Shown in pieces: positions 57,228-64,000 of a DNA stretch of 64,000 nucleotides (position 1 is the stretch's first letter; each line of letters opens with the position of its first letter). Location of the stretch: contig OX375879.1 in NCBI GenBank assembly GCA_947359465.1, forward strand, positions 90,867,578 through 90,931,577, read 5' to 3'. The position numbers were made by a program, and so were the translations under genes. Below the pieces are notes generated by a model that was given only the letters and a program-made list of their open reading frames with translations, made no database searches and had not been told where the DNA came from. The stretch comes from Metellina segmentata (lineage: Eukaryota > Arthropoda > Arachnida > Araneae > Tetragnathidae).

Positions 57228-57440
57228 AATACAGCGGACTATTGGCGACGGTCCGGGATGAACGCAAGAAGAGAAAGATCCGAGGACAACGCCACGTAGT
57301 TTTGAACCACGGTCAGATGACGAGGTCACAGCTGGCACCTCACTTTCCAAACCTCCACACCCCTACGTGAGGCCTCGATAGATTTAACGTGCACCAGCCC
57401 CCTTTGTACATGACGCTCTTTGGTTGGATTCGAACTCGCA
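57228..57440 (-). repeat. SINE, minus strand, head partly kept
   Basis: The minus strand runs from a B-box-like TGCGAGTTCGAATCCAACC through GCACGTTAAATCTATCG and GAGGTGCCAGCTGTG to GACCGTGGTTCAAAAC and CCCGGACCGTCGCCAATAG. The A-box part is missing. Confidence 0.78.
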
Positions 57441-58283
57441 ATTACATAAAGTGGAGTTAAAATGCAAAAATATCTCAGGACAGGCAGCCTTTACAAGAAT
57501 ATTAAGATTTTTTTCAATATTTAAACATTTGAGTTACCACACCAATACAATTACCACACATGTGTTTGACATACCTAAATTTTTGCTATCGTTTTTGTGT
57601 TTAAATTTGTCTAGTTCCATCCAAAAAATCGTAATTATGCATAACTAACTCAGCAGAAAAATCCTTTTCATAACCGACGAACTTTCTTTGAATTTATATT
57701 ACACATGACAACACACATTGCACAAATATATCATGTTATAAAAAAAATGTCACGCAAGTTTGCATTCCACTCAAGCTCCAAGAACAAATCTGATCACTTG
57801 ATTCTTTTCGGAAACCACTTTAAGGCTTTTATATTTAAAGCAAAAATTGAGTGGAATATCTGGTAATCAGATGATTATAAAAGTGCTTGAATTTTAAAAT
57901 ATTTAAAAAGTAAGTAGATAAATTTTCCCCTAAAAATCGTAATTTTTTTCAGAATTATTAAACTTGGTCTTGTTCAAATCACATTAATTCGCAACCTTGA
58001 TTTTTCAAGTTTTCAATTAATTGTTTTTTGAATAAATTGAATACATCACCTTAAATTGTGACACTAAACAATTTATTAGGATTCCCAAATAAAAAGGCAA
58101 GTTCATTTACCAAGTGCTATACTGTCAATATTGGAGATTGAGGCACCTTCGGGGCCAGGACCTCCATGACCTTATTAACACCTAAAACAAATATCCTATG
58201 AGTACATTGTTTATTTTTGATCTTTGTTCTTTTAATTTTTTCCAAAAAATTGTTGATTATTAAAACCATAAATTAGAAGATAC
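57441..58283. other. Non-coding stretch, nothing recognised
   Basis: No feature is supported. Confidence 0.4.
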
Positions 58284-58585
58284 ACAAAAAAGTGAGGCCG
58301 CCCAGCCAGTATGGTGGTTATGATCCTCGGTTGTCACCGGGTGGGCCCGGGTTCGAATCCCGGATAAGGCATGGATGTAAAACCTGGGAAAGAAGTCGGA
58401 CTTTCGCCTGGAATGGATTCCCGTCTTGAAAGGAAAGCAGCGCACACCTTCTGTTCTTTGCTGGGATCATCGTTTGTTATAATAAAAATATTCTTCTTCT
58501 GTATTGTCTTGAATGTTTCTGTTCACCACTTGCTTTCATATGCATCCCAGAAGAACATACGACAACAACAACAACAAAAAAGTGA
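58284..58585 (+). repeat. tRNA-Asp-like SINE, separate family, with target duplications
   Basis: The body (58296-58573, 278 bp) opens with a tRNA-like head: A-box region GTATGGTGGTTATGATCC, a loop TTGTCAC whose central GTC would be an Asp anticodon, and B box GGGTTCGAATCCC. The downstream body is unrelated to the 40451-type SINE and ends in CAACAACAACAA. The 12-mer ACAAAAAAGTGA flanks it at 58284-58295 and 58574-58585. It is a SINE and not a functional tRNA, because the head continues into the body and the acceptor stem does not pair well. Confidence 0.85.
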
Positions 58586-58665
58586 AACGGATTTCATGAT
58601 ATTCAAAAAATAAGCTTTGAGAGTTTTAATTAGGTAATAACTGGGGAAACAAATTCATCGTGGAA

Positions 58666-58800
58666 TTAACATCGTAATGGAGCAACAAAACTGGCTGTTG
58701 GCGACGGTCCGGGATCCATCCTGAAGATCCGTGGACAACACCTTGTCATTTTGAACCCATTCTTCAAACTTACACACCACGCCAAAAGGAAGCAAATTAG
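58666..58800 (-). repeat. SINE 3' fragment, minus strand
   Basis: Minus-strand blocks GGATCCCGGACCGTCGCC and AATGACAAGGTGTTGTCC match the 3' half of the 40451-type SINE. No head remains. Confidence 0.7.
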
Positions 58801-60698
58801 GATAGGCCTTGATTGTAATAAAATACTATATCTGTCACAAAAGGCCCTGAAAATATATGTGCATTAGTTTTATCTATACGAACAATTACAACCATTTATT
58901 TTAATTTTCCTACACAATAACAATTTTCTTGTCTTTTTGTGTCGTTTTCCTTGAGCAAATTCTATCAGTTTTTTGTCATGTTAAAGTTTAACATTTGTGT
59001 GTGATTCAAGAAAACGTCTTTCCTGTGTATGAGAATTTATACCAATTTTATTTAAATCAAATTATTTTTATTATAAAAAAAAAGAATAATCTGGATTATA
59101 TACATAAATGTATAATACATAAATATATAAATAGTTAATAAAATTTGTTTCTACTCAACACCAGAAGAATGCCCTCCTTCCCCTTTTTATGCTTTTAAAC
59201 TGAAAGTGACAGGCTTCTTTATTTTGAAGACAATAGACATACTATTGATTGGAAATTATTGGGGGCTTAAATTAAGATCGATTCTGACTGTCGAATATGA
59301 GTGCTGATATTTTTTTTAAAAGTGCATTATCTATATTCTTGTGACTAACTACATGCAACTATAATATTTATGATGAGATTAAGACATGAAATCATTCATC
59401 AGTGTTGGCAGAAACCAGTGCTGTAGTCGTAAAAAAAACAGAGGGTATACCATGGGCACCCGCAGAATTTTGTCCACGGTTAGGCGAAACATGTACTTAC
59501 TACTTACACTTTCCACGGGGGGCAAAAAAACATGTAACACTCTCACATACATGTATATATAGGAAATACATAAGGCCAGGGGGTTAACCGCCCCCTTCGA
59601 CCGTGCGCCCATGGGGTTATACTCAAAGGACCGGGGTATATGTTCGAATTAATCGAAGTTTAAATTAGCGAGAGAAGAAAGCCTGTATTAATTTTTTATT
59701 ACATGTAAGGAACTTTGAAGAAACTTCGACAAAATATACAGACTAGCATCGAGTGATATTCAAATTTGAAACTATCACAAGTAAAATTTAACTATGATAT
59801 AAAATAATTACAGGAAATGTTAAGAGAAAAATATTTAAACACACATAAAGTAGGACGTAATTTGTTTTTTTAAACAAATTTTAAAGCCTGCCTCTATTAT
59901 TTTCATTGAAATATTTTCCAAACTGCTTGACGAGAGGAATCCTTAGTTGTGTCTCTTTTTGTAGATTCTTTAGTTCTTTCTTCTCTTTTGTTTACAGCAC
60001 TCAAACGTGTATTTTTCAAAAAAATTCTAACTATAAATCTTTAATCATTTTGAGGTTACTTTGCCGGATTACCTTTTCTTACCTTGTTTTCGATCCGATT
60101 TTCTTCTTTAAAACGTCTTATATTCTGCACCGTAGATGGGATGAATTTACTAATTTAGCGATTGTACGAACAGATTTACCACTATTCTAATGAAAAACTA
60201 TAAATTTGCGAATGCTGTTCGTTGTTTCCTACGACTACGAGCAATTTTTAAATAATAAATAGAATATTACGGTGTAATCAAGCAAATATTAAAGCCAAAT
60301 GATTTTCAAATGTCACCACAATGCAGAAATTAAAAAAAGTGATATGCGATAATTTTATTTATGAATTTATCTGAAAATGTTTCGGTGTGCGATCACTTTT
60401 GTGACGTCTTCTTTCTCTGCCTCCTTGTGTTTTCATTTTTATAAAAAAAATGAGTCAATATTATTTTTTAAACGTTAGGTTTTATTCAGAATTATATGGA
60501 GATGATATGAAAAAAAATATTAGACTTTATATTCAAATTAAATTCCAGGCTACAGCGCCTTTTCTACAATTTTTTAAAGTGTACGAACACTTTTGGGAGC
60601 CATAGTAGCTTTATGGCCGTGTATTGAGGGACAGAGATGTAGTGTATCACACAGTACTTTCTTATGATCATTTTTACAGAAAGAAATCAAATTGAATT
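58801..60698. other. Non-coding stretch with an unassigned GC-richer patch
   Basis: A patch at about 59400-59640 is rich in runs of G and C (GGGCACCCGC, CACGGGGGGC, AGGGGGTTAACCGCCCCC, GTGCGCCCATGGGG) and looks like part of a worn transposon or retroelement. I cannot name a family. The rest is plain AT-rich sequence. Confidence 0.35.
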
Positions 60699-61875
60699 AT
60701 GGAAAAGAGAAATTGGCTGATATTTTCAGAAACTAGCAAAAGTGTTCACTGCTACCCTTGCAAACTTTACTCAACATGTAAGTTCAAATTAATAACTCGT
60801 TTTAAAAATTGGAGATCAATTACTGTCATTTTATCAAACCACGAAGTTTCAAAAGAACACATGTCAGCCATGTGTACTATGTATAAAAGATAAACAAAAT
60901 TCAATAGAATTGATATTCAGGAGAGATGTGTTGAAAATAATGATATCACCAATAAAATTATGGAGTCACTTAGGATTAGAATATAGGAGTCACGATGAAT
61001 GTAAAATTCCAATAGGAAAGGAAATTATTTATCCTGCTTGGAATACCTAAGCGAATACGATGAGTTCTTGAAGTTACATCTACAAAAATATGCCAACGAA
61101 GGACGAGAATATATAAACTATTGATCTCACAATATTTGTAGGTCTTATTTGTAATCAAGTAAGAGCTGAAATAATTGAAGAAATCAAATCTGCGACTTTT
61201 TATAGTATAACTGTTGACTCCATTCCCAATGTTTCGCATGTCGATCAACTAACTTTTGTGATATGATATGTTTAAGATTTGTGGAATACATTCCCATAAA
61301 TAAACACACGTCTTCACATTTGGAACAAGAAGTTTAGCAAACTTTAATAAATTTAGGAGTGGATACTGAAAACTGTCGAGGACAATCATTTGATAATGCT
61401 TCTAATATCTCAGGTTTGCAAAGCTCAAGGGCAGTTTTTATTCCGTGTGCTAATCATTCCTTAAATTAAATTGGAAATTTCGCGGCAGAAAGTTAGAGCG
61501 CTGCAATTTAGTATTTTATGTTTGTGCAGAATTTAATCAAATTTTTTTCTGCATCAACCCATCGCTGGAAAGTTTTAACCAGAAATCTAGAAATGGTGTA
61601 AACATTCCGTCTCAGTGAAAATAATTTCTAATACAAGAGCAGATGCTGTATTAGCTATATTTTCCCACTATTTGTTTCCTTGGTTTCACCCATATAAAAG
61701 AGGCTTTAACTGAAATTTATAATTCAGAAGAAAAAAAGTTGTCATAGTGGAGGCGACTTCACTTGGGTAGAAAATGGACAAATATGAAACCGCCCTATTG
61801 ACAGTTATTTGGAATACTATTTTACAAAGAATAAATGCTACTTGTAAATCACTGCAATCACTACCACTTAACAAT
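60699..61875 (+). pseudogene. hAT-related transposase relic (DUF4371/ZMYM1-like)
   Basis: The start, NWLIFSETSKSVHCYPCKLYS, resembles the TTF-type zinc-binding segment of ZMYM1-like hAT proteins. FKNWRSITVILSNHEVSKEH is followed, in changing frames, by YLSEYDEFLKLHLQKYANEG, a SITVDSIPNVSHVDQLTF block holding the first catalytic Asp, GQSFDNASNISG (second Asp region), FIPCANHSLN, ASTHRWKVLTRN and a C-terminal ETALLTVIWNTILQRINATC. Many stops and indels interrupt it. It is clearly older than the other hAT copies here, and no terminal repeats could be paired. Confidence 0.72.
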
Positions 61876-62760
61876 AATGGTACATGAGCACACAAGTAGT
61901 CCGAATTTTTTGCAATTTTTGGGTTGCGGCAAATTTTAAAATTCAATCTAGAAGATTTTTAAATGAATGTAATAGTTTTATTCTCAATCGCTTTTTTAAA
62001 CGCGGAGAACTTTTTCCACCCGTGTGACTTGCAGTCAGGGTTTGGAAATATGCCAAGTTTTTTTCATCCGCAAAACGCAGAGAAATTTTTTTTTTTTCAA
62101 TTCCGCTTTGATTTTGCGGGGACGAATAAATTTCCAGCCATAATAGATCTTTTAAATGAAGTCAGTTTTTTCTCTATCGCCCACACCAGGGATGGGCCAA
62201 CTCCGGTCCGCGGGCCAACTCCGGCCCGCCGGAAGGTTTTATCCGGCCCGTGGATAGAATTTTAATTTGCCGGTCCGACGGAAATTAAAAGAAAATATGA
62301 TTTATACATTATATATCCATCTCCTTTTCTACTTTGTTTAAATATTTTTTTTTCTTCCTTTTTTTCAAAGGACTGATGATCTTTTTACTTTCTCTATTTT
62401 TGTTCTACAAAGAATAAATCGACGGAAATAGCAAGCACAGACAGCTTTCAATCGGTAAAGTGTTAAAAGCGGAAGTTCTTTGTTAGTTATAGCTGTAGAC
62501 TGGCGCCAGCAAGCGTTATCTCTTTCTAGGGGAGCAGACATATGGGAATCCAATATAGGTGAATTAGACCTCACATGTGGCAGATTGCGCATTTTAAGCT
62601 CCAGTCAGCGGCTTTTTATTTTGGTGCGAGTTTTAATATTATTAATTGCGTATGGAAAGATTGCGGACATAAAACATCATTGTGAATAGTGGTGAAAGTA
62701 TTAAAAGTATAGCGTAGCTAGTGCTTGTTTGGGTTATTCGTAAAATATTTCAACCCCAAA

Positions 62761-64000
62761 ATGGCTACTAAAAAACGTAAAGTTGATTCAGAGTGCCGTG
62801 CTTTTAATGATGAATGGGCCTGGAAATATTTTTTTGCAGTTGTTAAAGATAAACCAGTGTGTTTCATCTGCAATAAAGCTGTAGCAGTCTTCAAAGAATA
62901 TAACATTTCCCGTCTCTCTCTCTCTCTCTCATTTCACATCTTAAGCATAATAATTCCAATTACGAAGCAATGTCCGAATATGAAAGAAAACAAAATGTAG
63001 AAAGTCCTTGTAAAAAATTGTCAGGCCGACAAAATTTTTTCAAGAAGGTAAACACTATCCAAGAAGCAGCTACGCATGCAAGTTACATTGTAGCATACAA
63101 TATTGCTAAAAATAATAAAGCTCTCAGTGATGGAGAGTTCGTTAAACAATGCATGCTCCAAGTTTGTGATGTTTTATGTCCAGACAAGAAAATTAATTTT
63201 GAGACTGTGAGCTTATCTCGAAAAGCGGTGACTTCTAGAATAGGAGCCATCGATAAAAATCTGACATCACAATTAGAGTCAAAGATTGGCCAGTTTAAAT
63301 TTTGCTTAATAGCTATGGATAAAAGCACTGATATAAATGATACTGCTCAATTAGTATTATTTATAAGAGGCGTTGATAAGAACTTTGAAATTACCGAGGA
63401 ACTGGCGTGCATGCGTTCTTTGAAGGAAACTACAACACGATGTGATATTTTTCGTGAATTTCAGGAAGGGCTTTTAACTTTGAAAATGCCTATAACAAAT
63501 ATATGTAATATTACGACCGATGGAGCACCAAATATGACAGGAAAAAAATCTGGATTTCTTGGACTCTTTAATCAAAACTATCCCGGGAACAATGTTGTTT
63601 TTCTACATTGTATTATACATCAAGATGCTAAGTGTAAATCTGCATTGAATATGAAACCTGTGCTTGATGCAGTCGTGAAGCTTGTAAATACTATTCGATC
63701 TCGTGTGCTTACTCACATGCAATTTCGAGATTTTCTTCAGTCCGTGCAATCTGAATACTCTGATGTACTGTATTACACGAAAGTAAGGTGGCTTAGTGCA
63801 GGATGTGTTTTCGAGCGAGTTTGGCAGCTGAAAGACAACATTGTGTCGTTCTTCCATGAGAAACAGTGTTCTTCGGAGTGCGAAATGTTAGAAGATACAG
63901 AATGGCTTTCGGACTTTGCATTTTTCATAGATCTTCTTTGTCATATGAGCAACTTGAATGTCAAGATACAAGGGAAAATCAATTTATCGACGATATCTGG
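62761..64000 (+). pseudogene. hAT transposase (GTF2IRD2/ZBED-like), near intact, frameshifted, off the right edge
   Basis: The ATG at 62761 begins MATKKRKVDSECRAFNDEW; a BED-type finger follows (VCFICNKA, then after the break SHLKHNN). The first frame is lost in an 18-base CT run at 62913-62930. From 62931 another frame is open to the window end, about 356 codons without a stop. It contains LIAMDKSTDINDTAQL (first catalytic Asp), ITTDGAPNMTG (second), LHCIIHQDAKCKSAL, and KVRWLSAGCVFERVWQLKD. The last catalytic Glu and dimerisation region lie outside. Apart from the CT run I see no lesion, so the element may be recent. Whether the run is fixed or a sequencing slip is unknown. Confidence 0.85.
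62913..62930. repeat. CT microsatellite that breaks the transposase frame
   Basis: Nine TC units lie inside the zinc-finger coding region, at the exact place where the open frame changes from that of the ATG at 62761 to that of the downstream 356 codons. Confidence 0.85.

Larger units (their letters stand above)
62187..64000 (+). mobile_element. hAT element, left part, continues beyond the window
   Basis: The likely left end is CAGGGATGGGCCAACTCCGG, similar to the end of the element at 2244 (CAGGGGTGGCCAACC). A GC-rich subterminal region follows, with three GGCCCGC/CCGGCC motifs. The preceding 8 bases, GCCCACAC, would be the target duplication but the right side is out of view. A nearly intact transposase gene occupies 62761 onward. 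Confidence 0.75.

Noticed and set aside
58296..58372. Functional tRNA-Asp gene
   Set aside because: A and B boxes and an Asp-like anticodon loop are present, but the acceptor stem does not pair well and the sequence runs into a SINE body with CAA tail and 12-bp target duplications.
59379..59640. Named transposon family for the G/C-run patch
   Set aside because: The composition resembles worn ends of some DNA transposons, but I found no inverted partner, target duplication or coding block to name it.

Overview
The window looks like AT-rich, gene-poor DNA from an animal nuclear genome. No operons, bacterial promoters or long uninterrupted host genes are visible. The mobile-element mix is Tc1/mariner deletion derivatives, pogo/Tigger, BED-type hAT, Helitrons, a Ty3/Gypsy remnant and tRNA-derived SINEs. 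That mix fits an arthropod, and I favour a chelicerate such as a spider. This placement rests on element style and is not proven by any host gene.

Layout. 0-5 kb: a mariner-type (DUF4817-like) deletion derivative running in from the left edge, then a complete but decayed hAT element with 8-bp target duplications. 4.7-7.7 kb: a tRNA-like repeat with ~95-bp tandem units, a 636-bp Helitron with exact ends, and the first of three related Tc1 derivatives. 7.7-19.9 kb: mostly featureless, with SINE pieces, a mariner relic and one candidate first exon at 14.7 kb. 19.9-22.6 kb: three Helitron copies from two families. 25-28.9 kb: a 765-bp foldback element between the two halves of a local duplication, and a second duplication buried in a SINE. 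30.1-34.3 kb: a Gypsy relic whose putative LTR carries a 94-bp minisatellite and is split by a full-length hAT. 38-42.5 kb: a pogo/Tigger relic, a textbook full-length SINE, and two candidate host exons, one on each strand. 44.5-49.4 kb: a cluster of Tc1 derivatives, nested SINEs and an inverted pair of ~450-bp TIR elements. 51.2-54.3 kb: a pogo element carrying Tc1 and foldback insertions, followed by five ~249-bp units built from another TIR element. 55-60.7 kb: weak candidate exons, a 21-bp minisatellite and more SINEs. 60.7-64 kb: a decayed hAT relic (DUF4371/ZMYM1-like) and a second, nearly intact BED-hAT transposase that runs off the right edge and is broken only by a CT microsatellite.

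How the parts relate. Almost everything recognisable is transposition history rather than pathway genes. The SINEs carry pol III A/B boxes, and two SINE groups share one body behind different tRNA-like heads. Several TIR elements keep only fragments of transposase and must have been moved by relatives elsewhere in the genome. Host coding potential is limited to short exon candidates; the best is a 65-codon, minus-strand exon at 42.3-42.5 kb with an upstream in-frame stop, a start codon and two strong splice donors. I see no convincing new enzymatic or defence system. The unusual material is structural: nested, head-swapped and internally amplified repeats.
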